DNA of 64,000 bases, taken from the NCBI RefSeq assembly GCF_003991905.1, contig NZ_RSCL01000001.1, positions 868,654 through 932,653 of the forward strand, written 5' to 3'. Of this stretch, positions 9,116 through 18,190 are shown piece after piece. The translations under genes and the position numbers were made by a program. The notes below the pieces were generated by a model, which made no database searches, was not told the DNA's origin, and worked only from the letters and a program-made list of their open reading frames with translations. Source of the stretch: Dulcicalothrix desertica PCC 7102. GTDB taxonomy: Bacteria; Cyanobacteriota; Cyanobacteriia; Cyanobacteriales; Nostocaceae. Position 1 is the first letter of the stretch. Each line of letters opens with the position of its first letter.

Positions 9116-9730
9116 ATGACTCGCTCCTGTATACTTCAGCCAGAACAAAGTTATACTTTTTATGAGTACTTTGAGCTTTCGTTCGCAATCCAAGATATTC
9201 TTGCCGAGTTAGGTTGTTCTTATAATTTAGAGTCTTTAACCTTACTTAGTTCAGAAGTTGATGTAAATTTAATCCGCAATTTGAAAAAAAATATACAAAG
9301 TAATCTTCAATACGTTCGGCTTTCCAGCGAATCAGCACGCCAGCAAGTAATTATAGCCCCTATACTTCTAGAAGTTTGTAAAACTACTCAAACTCGATTG
9401 AATGTGGAGTATCCTGTAAGTGTTAGCGAACAATTAAAAGGAAGTTTTGATTACTATATAGATAAAGATAGAGGAATGTTGGTAGTTGAAGCAAAGCAAG
9501 CAGATTTAAACAGAGGGTTTACTCAGCTAGCTGTAGAACTTATTGCTCTTGACCAATGGACTAGTAAAGATACACCAATTTTATACGGCGCCGTTACTAC
9601 AGGTGAGGACTGGCGATTTGGTATTTACAAGCGTGCGGAGAAAATAATTCTAGAAGATATTAAATTATACCGGGTTCCAGAAGAGATTGATTTACTTGTC
9701 AAGACTTTGGTCGGGATTATAAATTATTAA
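9116..9730 (+). CDS. Conserved cyanobacterial protein with PD-(D/E)XK nuclease-like core
   Basis: 204 residues from ATG 9116. The segment GSFDYYIDKDRGMLVVEAKQ has an Asp at the end of one strand and E-A-K at the end of the next, the spacing of PD-(D/E)XK nucleases, followed by a helix with a conserved Gln (AVELIALDQ). Such proteins in cyanobacteria are mostly uncharacterised; some may bind DNA without cutting it. The gene is alone, with a repeat on either side. The nuclease fold is inferred from the motif only. Confidence 0.55.
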   Translation: MTRSCILQPEQSYTFYEYFELSFAIQDILAELGCSYNLESLTLLSSEVDVNLIRNLKKNIQSNLQYVRLSSESARQQVIIAPILLEVCKTTQTRLNVEYPVSVSEQLKGSFDYYIDKDRGMLVVEAKQADLNRGFTQLAVELIALDQWTSKDTPILYGAVTTGEDWRFGIYKRAEKIILEDIKLYRVPEEIDLLVKTLVGIINY

Positions 9731-9772
9731 TTTTTGTATCAGGCGCCTGTGTGTTATTTTATGATGGTTTTG

Positions 9773-9836
9773 GGGGCAGGTTTACAGGATTTTGCATAGT
9801 AACAAATTTTTGGGTTAACCTGCCCCTACGGTAACG
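9773..9836. repeat. GGGGCAGGTT inverted repeat
   Basis: GGGGCAGGTT at 9773-9782 pairs with AACCTGCCCC at 9827-9836 across a 44-base loop. The position, between the PD-(D/E)XK gene and truB, fits a dispersed intergenic palindrome; it is not followed by a T run. Confidence 0.7.
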
Positions 9837-9857
9837 TCAACCTACCTATTTTTTAAT

Positions 9858-10730
9858 TTGCAAGGCTTTTTGAATCTCAACAAACCATTTGGCTGGACTT
9901 CGCACGATTGTGTTGCGAAAGTACGTAAGCTACTACGTCTCAAACGTGTTGGACATGCTGGAACTTTAGACCCTGCTGCAACTGGTGTGTTACCAATTGC
10001 GTTGGGTAAAGCTACACGTTTACTTCAATATCTACCTGGTGATAAAGCTTACAACGCTACGATTCGTTTTGGTATACAAACAACAACAGACGATTTGCAG
10101 GGTGAAGTTATTGCTTCGTGTGCTTGTCCTGAGTTGAAGTTGGAAGATATTAAAGATTTATTGCCGCAATTTCTAGGTAAAGTTAACCAAATACCACCTA
10201 GTTACAGCGCAATTCAAGTTGACGGAAAACGACTTTATGATTTAGCGCGTCAAGGTATTGCTGTTGAGGCGCCTGTAAGAACAGTGGAGATATTTAGTAT
10301 AGAGGTTTTAGATTGGCGCCCAGGTGAGTTTGCGGAGTTAGATGTTGCGATAGCTTGCGGTGCAGGAACTTATATTAGGTCAATTGCCCGTGATTTAGGA
10401 GCAGCTTTAGATGTAGGTGGTACACTAGCAGCACTACAACGCACCGTTAGTAGTGGTTTTAATTTGGCTAACAGTATTAGTATTGAAGCTTTAGAAGCGC
10501 AACTACAAACCTTTCAACCAATGAGTCCTGATGCACCTCTACAATATTTATCGTCGATTAGTTTATTAGAGGAAGATGCTAAAAAATGGCGCCAGGGACA
10601 GCGTATAGCTCAACAAATAAACGAATCTTCCCAATATTTACGAGTTTATACTGATGGATTATTTATAGGTATCAGTGAATTTAAGGATGACTTATTAGTA
10701 CCAGCTATGGTATTTGAGCCTGTAAATTAG
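9858..10730 (+). CDS. truB: tRNA pseudouridine-55 synthase TruB
   Basis: 290 residues. TruB isomerises U55 in the T-loop of tRNAs. The catalytic block [20 protein letters not shown] (about residues 35-55) has the invariant Asp, and the later blocks [20 protein letters not shown] and [15 protein letters not shown] are complete. The start is TTG at 9858: the protein begins [15 protein letters not shown], the normal beginning of the family, and no ATG gives this. The C-terminal part has the usual short substrate-binding extension. Confidence 0.97.
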   Translation: MQGFLNLNKPFGWTSHDCVAKVRKLLRLKRVGHAGTLDPAATGVLPIALGKATRLLQYLPGDKAYNATIRFGIQTTTDDLQGEVIASCACPELKLEDIKDLLPQFLGKVNQIPPSYSAIQVDGKRLYDLARQGIAVEAPVRTVEIFSIEVLDWRPGEFAELDVAIACGAGTYIRSIARDLGAALDVGGTLAALQRTVSSGFNLANSISIEALEAQLQTFQPMSPDAPLQYLSSISLLEEDAKKWRQGQRIAQQINESSQYLRVYTDGLFIGISEFKDDLLVPAMVFEPVN

Positions 10731-10816
10731 TTATACATTCATTCCTACGGTGTATTATGGACAACCTAAAAATCAGAAGTTAACCTAGTCATATTATTAG
10801 TGTTAAATTTAATATT

Positions 10817-11449
10817 ATGGATACGTCTATATTACAAAATCGAGACTATACAATCATTTTAGCTAAAACTTCTGCAAGCACAGCTAAAGAACCACCAGGA
10901 TATGAACATCGCTGGCAAGATGCATATGAGTCAATAATCAACCTTGTGCGTGCGTGTCAGAAATTTGATAACGATGGTGTAACAATGTATGTTTCGTGTC
11001 GAGACTGTAAGGAAGATAACTTTCAACAGTACAAATATGTAATGCCTGAGAAACTTAGAGAAATTGTTGAGGCACATTATCCACCGTATGAATTAGATTT
11101 ACTAGGGGTTTTGCAAAAAACCCTAGATGACTACTTCGCACGCAAAGCTACCAACCAAGCAAAACCCAACGGTGAAATTATTATCATATTAATAGATGGC
11201 GAACCATTGGACAGAATGCAAGTTGCCAAAGTCATTGTAGAAGCTACACATAAATTAGAGAACCATAGGGAATTGGGTATTGGCTTTGTACAAGTTGGTG
11301 ATGACTTACTTGCACGCGGTTTTTTAAAAGCTTTAGACGAAGACTTAACGCACGCAGGCGCCAAATTTGATATCGTTGACACAAAGATGATAGGACAATT
11401 AGAAGCAAACTCACTATTACAGTTTTTGTTAGGTACACTCGATGACTAA
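10817..11449 (+). CDS. VWA-like protein with degraded MIDAS site
   Basis: 210 residues. The C-terminal two thirds match cyanobacterial VWA proteins: EIIIILIDGEPLDR, then ELGIGFVQVGDD and GAKFDIVDT. The metal-site strand, normally xIIDKSGSM, here reads IILAKTSAS at residues 13-21, so the DxSxS aspartate is Ala16 and the two serines are Thr18 and Ala20. It should therefore not bind Mg in the usual way. Relatives often work with MoxR-type ATPases or kinases; none is next door. Its TAA lies at the first base of a 59-bp direct repeat. Confidence 0.75.
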   Translation: MDTSILQNRDYTIILAKTSASTAKEPPGYEHRWQDAYESIINLVRACQKFDNDGVTMYVSCRDCKEDNFQQYKYVMPEKLREIVEAHYPPYELDLLGVLQKTLDDYFARKATNQAKPNGEIIIILIDGEPLDRMQVAKVIVEATHKLENHRELGIGFVQVGDDLLARGFLKALDEDLTHAGAKFDIVDTKMIGQLEANSLLQFLLGTLDD

Positions 11450-11564
11450 TTGTCATGAGTCCCGCAGTGAAGCATCTGTACAACCTTCAAGTTAATTAAA
11501 ATTATTAATTGTCATGAGTCCCGCAGTGAAGCATCTATAATAAACTTCAAGTTAATTAAGATTC
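11447..11564. repeat. 59-bp direct repeat, two tandem copies
   Basis: Copies at 11447-11505 and 11506-11564 begin TAATTGTCATGAG and include CCCGCAGTGAAGCATCT. This arm is related to the TGTCATNCTGANCGNAG element found at 57.8 kb and, inside a coding region, at 23.3 kb. The stop codon of the VWA-like gene is part of copy 1. Confidence 0.85.
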
Positions 11565-11601
11565 TTCACTACGCGAGTAATGGCATGTTGCATATTAAAT
11601 T

Positions 11602-11934
11602 TTATTCAAATTCCAAGCCAATAAAAAGTTTTAAACCAATACCAGAGGAATTATCCAGCCACCAGTCATCATCAAACTGCGATAGTTTATCATAAGCTTC
11701 ATCTGAATTGTTGGCATCTACATATATAAAAATTTCAAGTCTTTCCCACTCTGTATGCTCATATTCTGGTGAGACATTAAGAGTAAGCTTCCCTTGTGGA
11801 AAATAGGTTCTAATTTGCTTTTGACATTCTAACAGCAAGGATACAATTTCCTGATTGTTAACTATAAATTGAGTTAATTTTTCTTTGTCTTCAATCAAGT
11901 ATGCTTTCGATATTCGCTGTATATGGTCTGACAT
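11602..11934 (-). CDS. Hypothetical 110-aa protein
   Basis: Begins MSDHIQRISKAYLIEDK and is acidic, with many Trp and Asp residues near the C-terminus (FDDDWWLDNSSGIG). There is no signal peptide or membrane segment. The compact alpha-then-beta composition and final strand LKLFIGLEFE look like a folded small protein. I do not recognise the family. It sits alone between the direct repeats and the divergent aspartic protease gene. Confidence 0.5.
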   Translation of the reverse strand: MSDHIQRISKAYLIEDKEKLTQFIVNNQEIVSLLLECQKQIRTYFPQGKLTLNVSPEYEHTEWERLEIFIYVDANNSDEAYDKLSQFDDDWWLDNSSGIGLKLFIGLEFE

Positions 11935-12089
11935 TTGTAAAATTTTTACTTTTTATTCATTAAAATCTTATGACTGTAATTTTTTCATTATAGCCAATGC
12001 GTGATTTTTTATATGCAAATTGCGTGAGTCGTAAATTAATCTGGGTATCCTAAGCTTATAGATGTGTCAGGTTAGGAGAACCATATAAT

Positions 12090-12614
12090 ATGAAAGGTGT
12101 GCGTAAGCTTTGGATTACAATTGTGGGTACGATTGTATTGACGGCGTTACCTACAGGGGTAAAAGCAGATTCTGGTATCTGTTATATGGTTACATCATCT
12201 GGTCAAACTGTTAGTTTAGGAAAATTATGCGGCGCCACACAAGATAATGGGGTTTTTCGGGTACCTATCAAGCGTCGTAGTGGTAAGACTCCTGTTATTG
12301 ATGTTACGTTTAATGGTAATCAGGTGTATGAAATGATTCTTGATACTGGCGCCACTGGTACTTTGATTACACAAGAAATGGCTCGTGCTATGAATCTTAA
12401 GCCTTCAGGAACGATTAATGCCAGTATTGCTGATGGTAGTGAAGTTGAGTTTAAAACCAGTGTTGTTAATTCGATTGGTGTAGCTGGCGCCGTAGTTAGT
12501 AATGTTGAAGTTGCGATAGCACCAAAAGCTGAGATTGGGTTATTAGGTCATGACTTCTTTGAAAAGTACGATGTAAAGATTCTTGAAAAGCAAGTTGAAT
12601 TTCATCGTCGCTAG
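12090..12614 (+). CDS. Retropepsin-like (clan AA) aspartic protease, secreted
   Basis: 174 residues with a signal peptide ending at about residue 26. The core has the active motif MILDTGATGTLITQ (D-T-G-A), the flap region and a second hydrophobic-Gly block IGLLGHDFFEKYDV, the layout of single-domain retropepsin-like enzymes that work as homodimers (TIGR02281 type). Expected place: periplasm. A ribosome site GGAGAA precedes the ATG at 12090, and a strong terminator follows the stop. Confidence 0.85.
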   Translation: MKGVRKLWITIVGTIVLTALPTGVKADSGICYMVTSSGQTVSLGKLCGATQDNGVFRVPIKRRSGKTPVIDVTFNGNQVYEMILDTGATGTLITQEMARAMNLKPSGTINASIADGSEVEFKTSVVNSIGVAGAVVSNVEVAIAPKAEIGLLGHDFFEKYDVKILEKQVEFHRR

Positions 12615-12621
12615 ACGAAAT

Positions 12622-12655
12622 AACCGGGTTCAAGTCGGTGTACCCGGTTTTTGAA
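12622..12655 (+). terminator. Rho-independent terminator after the aspartic protease gene
   Basis: AACCGGGT at 12622-12629 pairs with ACCCGGTT at 12642-12649, followed by a T-rich run. It starts 8 bp after the stop codon at 12614. Confidence 0.85.
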
Positions 12656-12749
12656 AGTTTTTTCCTGATGTATAATATATGCTTTTGAAAATATTTGTAA
12701 TCTTTTAGTCTAGTATACGAGTTTTAGAATTTTTTGAAGAGGTGTAAAT

Positions 12750-13157
12750 ATGTTAAAAAGTCTACAATCATTTTTGGGTGTACTATCTCAGCCAGAATCT
12801 CATCAAGATGAGCGCGAAGCGACGATAGAATTAATGATTATGACTATGTATGTAGATAAGTCGTTAAAACTTGCGGAAGATGATGTAATAAACCAATATT
12901 TGAGCCATATTACCTGGGAATCACCGCTGACTATTGAGCAGTATTTAGGTAAAGCAACAGCTAGAGTTAGAGCAAGTTTATCGGATGCGGAAAAAAGAAA
13001 AACTCTGCTTGAAGAAATTAATACTAAATTCAGCAGCAGAGAAGTTAAGCAGCAAGCATTAAAAGCTTGTCATAATTTGGCAGCAGCTGATGGTGATTTG
13101 ATATCTGAAGAAAAAGAATTTTTAGATACTGTTGCTCAAGTATTCCAAGTTGGATAA
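12750..13157 (+). CDS. TerB-like protein
   Basis: 135 residues, all helical. It matches the TerB/DjlA-N domain: an acidic helix with a metal-type Asp pair near MYVDKSLKLAEDDV and a second half ending ACHNLAAADGDLISEEKEFL, the A-x-A-D-G-x-x-x-x-x-E signature. TerB domains bind divalent metal and are found in stress and envelope proteins. No other tellurite-cluster genes are nearby, so the name does not imply tellurite resistance. GAGG precedes the ATG. Confidence 0.75.
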   Translation: MLKSLQSFLGVLSQPESHQDEREATIELMIMTMYVDKSLKLAEDDVINQYLSHITWESPLTIEQYLGKATARVRASLSDAEKRKTLLEEINTKFSSREVKQQALKACHNLAAADGDLISEEKEFLDTVAQVFQVG

Positions 13158-13175
13158 TTAGTTAGTAGGATATAT

Positions 13176-13200
13176 GTTGGGTCTTGTTCCTTGACCCAAC
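13176..13200. terminator. Bidirectional hairpin between terB-like gene and response regulator
   Basis: GTTGGGTC (13176-13183) pairs exactly with GACCCAAC (13193-13200). It lies between two convergent genes. Related GTTGGGT hairpins occur at 21983 and 56735. Confidence 0.7.
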
Positions 13201-13207
13201 CTACGAA

Positions 13208-13849
13208 TTAAGTGTTGGCAAAGGCGCCGTTGGCATAAATAGCTAACTGCGCGCGATTTTTTAGGTTTAAGCGGTTAAAAATACTATTAATATGAGTTTT
13301 TACGGTACATTCTGAAATAAATAGTTTGGTTGCAATTTCTTGATTTGTCGCGCCTATTGCTACTAACTTTGCTACATCTAATTCTCTCGGTGTTAATTTT
13401 GATAATTCTTTATTATTTGTTTCGGTGGTATTCGTAAGTTTTGGATTTATTACTCTTTCTAAAAGACCTGGCGCCAGTTGAGCATATCCTGAATTAATAC
13501 AGCGAATAGCGTTTACAAGTTCGTCCGAAGGCATATCTTTCAGCAAATAACCTTTGGCGCCAGCACGAATAGCATCACTAACATCACGGTCTTCATCGTA
13601 AGTGCTTAAAACTAAAACTTTGGCGTTAGGAAATTTTTCGCAAATTTGGCGAGTTGCAGTGCTGCCGTTCATTACAGGCATTCGCACATCCATTAACACA
13701 ACATCCGGTTGAAGTGTTTCAAATAAAGAAACTGCTTCTTCTCCATTCTCTGCCATACCAATAATTTCTAGGTCAGGCTCTATGCTTAACATTGCCTTTA
13801 AACCCTGACGGACTAAACTTTGGTCGTCTACTAGTAATAAGCGAATCAT
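13208..13849 (-). CDS. NarL/FixJ-family response regulator
   Basis: 213 residues. The receiver has the acidic pair LLVDDQ at the start, phosphoacceptor Asp54 in VLMDVRMP and the Lys in GYLLKDMP. The C-terminal LuxR-type helix-turn-helix runs from about residue 145: LTPRELDVAKLVAIGATNQE and KLFISECTVKTHINSIF. It should bind DNA as a phosphorylated dimer. It is the last gene of the HK, small DHp-like and RR group on the minus strand; the small gene ends 8 bp upstream of it. Confidence 0.93.
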   Translation of the reverse strand: MIRLLLVDDQSLVRQGLKAMLSIEPDLEIIGMAENGEEAVSLFETLQPDVVLMDVRMPVMNGSTATRQICEKFPNAKVLVLSTYDEDRDVSDAIRAGAKGYLLKDMPSDELVNAIRCINSGYAQLAPGLLERVINPKLTNTTETNNKELSKLTPRELDVAKLVAIGATNQEIATKLFISECTVKTHINSIFNRLNLKNRAQLAIYANGAFANT

Positions 13850-13857
13850 AATTAAAC

Positions 13858-14235
13858 CTAAGATTTCATTTCATTAACTTGATTTAATGATTTAACAGTG
13901 CGTCTAACCTCATACATTAAGCTACCACTTAATTGATAAGCTTCTGAAAGAGATTGCTGTGCTTGAGTTGGGTTAAGTTGCCAAAGTTTTTGTGCTACCT
14001 GTATCTGTATATGTAAAGCAGCAAGCGATTGTCCTATTCCATTATACGTATTTTGTAAATCTCGATTTTGAGCTAGTATATGAGCGTAATTGTCAGCCTC
14101 TAATACATAGCTTTGTAAATATTCTTGTACAGTCATTTCACAGGACTTTTGATGATTTGTGCGTACAATCTTCACCAAATACCATAACGTTAATAGCAAA
14201 ATTATCGACAACAGAACAGGTAGCATATCTTTCAC
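13858..14235 (-). CDS. Small membrane-anchored protein resembling a HisKA_3 dimerisation domain without its histidine
   Basis: 125 residues. One membrane helix (residues 4-22) is followed by a helical region. Residues 50-118 align with the DHp (HisKA_3) domain of the adjacent kinase: IGQSLAALHIQIQVAQK against VGHALTALNFQLQTAMK, and SLMYEVRRTVKSL against IATKEVRQSVKAL. The phosphoacceptor position is Tyr64 in place of His42 of the kinase, and the next Asp is Asn65. There is no ATPase domain. It could dimerise with the kinase and modulate it, or be a relic. The comparison is by eye. Confidence 0.6.
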   Translation of the reverse strand: MKDMLPVLLSIILLLTLWYLVKIVRTNHQKSCEMTVQEYLQSYVLEADNYAHILAQNRDLQNTYNGIGQSLAALHIQIQVAQKLWQLNPTQAQQSLSEAYQLSGSLMYEVRRTVKSLNQVNEMKS

Positions 14236-14345
14236 TCAGTAGTAACAGCAATAGGCGTGAAGATATTATAATTTTATAATTTTCCCTCTTTCACCTCCCT
14301 TATTAATAACTCAATTCCAGAAACTTGTGAATGAGTTTTTAAATA

Positions 14346-14365
14346 TTTCCAACTTTAGTTGGAAA
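14346..14365 (-). promoter_or_regulatory. Perfect 9-bp hairpin between kinase gene and the small DHp-like gene
   Basis: TTTCCAACT, a TT loop and AGTTGGAAA form a perfect inverted repeat in the 183-bp gap between the kinase stop and the next gene. AAAGTTGGAA recurs at 14410-14419, at the kinase stop. It may be an attenuator or a regulator site; no T run follows on the minus strand. Confidence 0.4.
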
Positions 14366-14418
14366 GGATAATTCTAAATTTTGATGTATATATATGGTAA
14401 GTAGTACTAAAGTTGGAA

Positions 14419-15273
14419 TCAATCGCTTAAATTAAGAGGTTGCCACTCTCCTATGTCAACTGCTGGGCGCCTTGTAATTTCTTGCGTCGTAGAATATTGT
14501 AAATCTATCTGACTAATGTCATTTTTTGTATTATATGGAATATCTGTAATATCAGGTGAAGGTGTTTGGTTAAACCCAGAAGACACCTTAGATATAAATA
14601 GGGGAATTCCTACACTAATACAACAACCCTCTCCAGGTTGTGAGTCAACACTAAAACGACCTTGTAAAACAGTGACTCGTTCCTGCATTCCTTGAAGTCC
14701 ATAACCACCACATATTTTCTCAACGTCAAATCCACGACCGTTGTCTTTGACAATTAAATATGCTCCTGTTGAAGTTGTACAAATGTGTATTTGAACTGCT
14801 GTAGCTTTTGCGTATTTACGTATGTTATTAAGCGCTTCTTGGGTAATTCTATAAATTGGCGCCACTAAATGTAAAGGCAATTGAACAGATAAATCGATAT
14901 GAACTTCTGGCAAAATCCCCGTAGTCCTTTCAAAATCTTTAACTAATGACTCAACAAGTTCTTCTATCGACTGAGTTTCAAGCGCATCGCTGCGTAATGC
15001 TTTGACTGACTGACGTACTTCTTTAGTAGCAATTTTAACTAGTTCATGCGCTTCAGTCAGAAGTTGAGCTTGGTTGGCATTAGCTTTGCATTTCATAGCA
15101 GTTTGTAGCTGAAAGTTGAGTGCTGTCAGCGCATGTCCTACAGAGTCGTGCAAATCACGCGCGATGCGGTTGCGTTCTTGTGCTGCTGAGACATTAGCAA
15201 ACTGTAAAACGCACTGCCACAGCGAGTCATGCATTTGAGCAAGTTGTTCGGGTGTATAAAGCTCTTCAACCAC
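14419..15273 (-). CDS. NarL-type sensor histidine kinase lacking a sensor domain
   Basis: 284 residues. Only about 30 residues precede the HisKA_3 box ERNRIARDLHDSVGHALTAL, with phosphoacceptor His42. The HATPase region has the N box EALNNIRKYAKA, the G1 box VKDNGRGFD and the G2 GYGLQGMQERV. About 60 low-complexity residues end the protein. There is no transmembrane segment and no PAS or GAF domain, so it is cytosolic and must take its input from a partner. The membrane-anchored DHp-like protein downstream is a natural candidate; this is inference. Confidence 0.9.
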   Translation of the reverse strand: MVEELYTPEQLAQMHDSLWQCVLQFANVSAAQERNRIARDLHDSVGHALTALNFQLQTAMKCKANANQAQLLTEAHELVKIATKEVRQSVKALRSDALETQSIEELVESLVKDFERTTGILPEVHIDLSVQLPLHLVAPIYRITQEALNNIRKYAKATAVQIHICTTSTGAYLIVKDNGRGFDVEKICGGYGLQGMQERVTVLQGRFSVDSQPGEGCCISVGIPLFISKVSSGFNQTPSPDITDIPYNTKNDISQIDLQYSTTQEITRRPAVDIGEWQPLNLSD

Positions 15274-15336
15274 AGTTATCGTCTCCGTATCCTTCTAATG
15301 TCTTATATTTCTAGAGCAAAGAAACTTATGCATCTT

Positions 15337-15401
15337 GTGGGGTAGGCATCCTTGCCTGCCGTCAGTATAGGACGGGCAAGGATGCCCATCCCACAAGAAA
15401 A
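15337..15401. repeat. Dispersed palindrome, two arms
   Basis: CTTGTGGGGTAGGCATCC and the inverted GGATGCCCATCCCACAAG flank a short loop, forming a long stem. This is the same family as at 211 and 8909. It lies between the CHAT gene stop and the kinase gene start. Confidence 0.85.
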
Positions 15402-15406
15402 TTCCC

Positions 15407-18079
15407 TTATGTCCAGTTGCCTAAGAGGACGTATGCTGACCAGTAATAGGGTGATTTATAAGCGGGGGTTTTTAAGATTGTTACTTGTGCGCGTCTTAGT
15501 GCTTCGGCTTTGGAGATTCCTGTTTTGTTGGCTTGAACGAGTTCATCGTAAAATTTACTTATTAGTTTGGCTGAGGCTTCATCGTTAACTTGCCACAGTG
15601 TTGCTATTGTACTACGGGCGCCACTTCGCACTGCAACACCAGCAAGTCCCAGTGCCGATTTTGTGTCACCTGCTGCTGTTTCACATGCACTAAGTACTAG
15701 AAGTTCGAGGGAATTATCGCGCGATAGTTCAACTGTTTTTAATACTCCGCTTAGGTCGTTAACTTTGATTTTGTCATCCCAAGTGACAATAAAAGTTTCA
15801 TCTGCGTTTGAACTAAATTGACCGTGTGTTGCTAAATGCACGATGGGGTAAGGTGCGGTTGAAACTCGGCTTTTAAATGCGGAGTTTGTAAAGTTTTTAT
15901 TGATTAATACCTGAGAAGGCATTTCTGATTGTATGCTACTTACTTCTTTAGCGACGTTTGGTAATGGCTCAAAGTTTTGTCGAGCTTCACTTAACCCTGC
16001 TATTAATGCTCCTAAACGCTCTTGTCGTAGTGAACGCGGCGCCAGTAATTGCAGTCCTGGTGTAAGGGCTACGCTATACTTTTCTACAAGGAACTGCTTA
16101 CCGTCATGTAATGCTGACATTGGGATATTCCGCAAAACACCATCTAAGACGAATACTAGTGTTTCGACTTTACTAGTTGCTATATCATCAGCAGCAGGAC
16201 GTATTACTAAATCATACATTTGTTGCAGCTTAGGCAGCATTAAATCAATGATTCCATCTGTTTGCTGTCTCAGGTCGTCATTTAAACGCGCTGCTAGTTG
16301 TTCAAATTCTTTTGTATTGATTTTGGTTTTGTAGTAACGGAAGTCACGGTTATCTTTTGAGTCGGGATTGGCGCCTAATGAAGGTAAGCTGGTAATAATG
16401 GCAAGTTGGTCTTTAAGAATAATTGGGTAAATAACTGCTGCTTTAGCATCAACTCTATCTACCTGCTCAGGTTTAGCAGTCAAGCAAGCTTCGCGGAAAA
16501 AGTTATCGAGTTCAACTAACTGTAACCCTTCAATGACATCACGCGCGGTTCTAAGATTATTTACATTTTCTGAACTTACAAGCAGTTCTACAAGTTCGCG
16601 GTGAATAGGTTCCACAGCATTACGGAAAGAAAACTGCACATCAGGACTTGCAGCCGCTAAATCTGCTCGTAATGATTTAATAGTTCCTACGGCTTCTTTA
16701 TAGGCAGCAATTGCAGTATCATTCTTATTCTGTGCTTTTGTTACCCTTCCTAACTGCCACTGCCAAAGATATGCAATGTCACCAGCATTAACTTGTTGCG
16801 CGAGTTGAAGCGCTTGAGAAGTAAGCTTTTCTGCTTCTTTCCACTGCTTCGTTTGTTCGTAAACACTGCCTAGACTACCTTGTGCATAAGCGAGGGTACG
16901 GGGGTTGCCTAACTCCTGCGCTTGTTTTATTGCAACCGCCAAAATATTTGCAGTATCACGCATATAATCATTGGAACCCATCCGCATCATAGTTTGAGCA
17001 AGATTTATACGCGCATCTATAGCAGTTTGACTTTGCGGTAATACTTCAACTTCTTTTCTTACCTCTGGTAGCAAGCTTTTAACAGCATCTTCTTGCTTAC
17101 TATCTACTAGTAAACTAAGTTGGTTAAGCTGTGCTTGAACTTTAATTGCGGGTGCGGATGTTGCAGCTTGCTTGTAAAAATTGAGTGCAGCTTGTGTATC
17201 AACTTGTATACGCTCTGTGTCTTCTACAGTAGCATCGAAGTTTATTTGTGCGCGTGATGTATTTCCTAAGCTAAGTTGTGTCAGCGCGATGATTTCAGGT
17301 AACTTTAACTCTTGGGCAATTACTAAAGTTCTTTGTAAAACAAGCTTGGCTTGAGGTAAATTACCAATTACCCGTAACGAATCACCCAAAGTTCTTAATG
17401 CTGCTGCTGTTTCAGGAGATGCAGGGACTTTTTGTAAAGCTGTTTTCAAGTCTTCTTGTTTAGTAATGTTAGATAAATTTAATCTTGATGCTAATAACTC
17501 AACTGCACGGCGATATAATCCTAAGTTTTGTAACGCTCTTGCTTGTTTGACTTGACTTACCAATACTTGTTTAGAATTATTTTGCTGCTTATATAAAGAT
17601 TCTGTACGTTCCCAGGTTTTTAACGCTGCCTCAGCTTGTCCACGTGCTAGTTGTAACTCACCTTGAATATCATAACTTTGTGTTAATGCTGATATTTGTC
17701 CTGGTTGTGAACTGCTGGTTAATAGCTTGATACTTTCGGTAATTGCACTATCTGCATTGTTCCATTGTCCCAATTGTTGGTAAGATAAAGCTAAATTGCT
17801 GAGACTAAGCGCTTGTTTAATTGGGTCTTTACCTACTTGGTAAGCTTTCGCTGCTTGTTGAAATAAACTTGCCGCTTCAGAATATTTTCCTTCACTATAT
17901 AGTGCGCGCGCGGTTTGTTCTTTGGAGGCGCCGGACTGTTGTGTTATAGATACAGTAGACGTAGTGGGTTGAGCAAAAACTGGTGATGTCACACATAACA
18001 ATGCCGTCGTCAGCATCGGCAGCATGAAACGCATTAAACGCTTATTGTATTTTGTTATACGTTTTATAGTACTTTTCAT
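15407..18079 (-). CDS. CHAT-domain protein with TPR repeats, secreted or membrane-proximal
   Basis: 890 residues when started at ATG 18079; an ATG at 18115 adds 12 residues. A signal peptide (RFMLPMLTTALLCVTSPVFA) is followed by TPR helices from about residue 50 to 480: KEQTARALYSEGKYSEAASL, then several YQQLGQW-like units. The C-terminal CHAT domain (caspase-like, HetF-associated with TPRs) has both catalytic residues: His in HLATHGQF (about 752) and Cys in LSACETAAGD (about 799). CHAT proteases cleave partner proteins; in cyanobacteria HetF is one such protein. The partner here is unknown and the gene is alone. Confidence 0.92.
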   Translation of the reverse strand: MKSTIKRITKYNKRLMRFMLPMLTTALLCVTSPVFAQPTTSTVSITQQSGASKEQTARALYSEGKYSEAASLFQQAAKAYQVGKDPIKQALSLSNLALSYQQLGQWNNADSAITESIKLLTSSSQPGQISALTQSYDIQGELQLARGQAEAALKTWERTESLYKQQNNSKQVLVSQVKQARALQNLGLYRRAVELLASRLNLSNITKQEDLKTALQKVPASPETAAALRTLGDSLRVIGNLPQAKLVLQRTLVIAQELKLPEIIALTQLSLGNTSRAQINFDATVEDTERIQVDTQAALNFYKQAATSAPAIKVQAQLNQLSLLVDSKQEDAVKSLLPEVRKEVEVLPQSQTAIDARINLAQTMMRMGSNDYMRDTANILAVAIKQAQELGNPRTLAYAQGSLGSVYEQTKQWKEAEKLTSQALQLAQQVNAGDIAYLWQWQLGRVTKAQNKNDTAIAAYKEAVGTIKSLRADLAAASPDVQFSFRNAVEPIHRELVELLVSSENVNNLRTARDVIEGLQLVELDNFFREACLTAKPEQVDRVDAKAAVIYPIILKDQLAIITSLPSLGANPDSKDNRDFRYYKTKINTKEFEQLAARLNDDLRQQTDGIIDLMLPKLQQMYDLVIRPAADDIATSKVETLVFVLDGVLRNIPMSALHDGKQFLVEKYSVALTPGLQLLAPRSLRQERLGALIAGLSEARQNFEPLPNVAKEVSSIQSEMPSQVLINKNFTNSAFKSRVSTAPYPIVHLATHGQFSSNADETFIVTWDDKIKVNDLSGVLKTVELSRDNSLELLVLSACETAAGDTKSALGLAGVAVRSGARSTIATLWQVNDEASAKLISKFYDELVQANKTGISKAEALRRAQVTILKTPAYKSPYYWSAYVLLGNWT

Positions 18080-18190
18080 TTCAAATCTACAATCTAAGTA
18101 GCTAAATCGAAACATACCAGTTTTAGAACCATTCGGTTACAAATTTATACATAATTAATATTTCCACCCACAGTTAACATATGCACTCAC

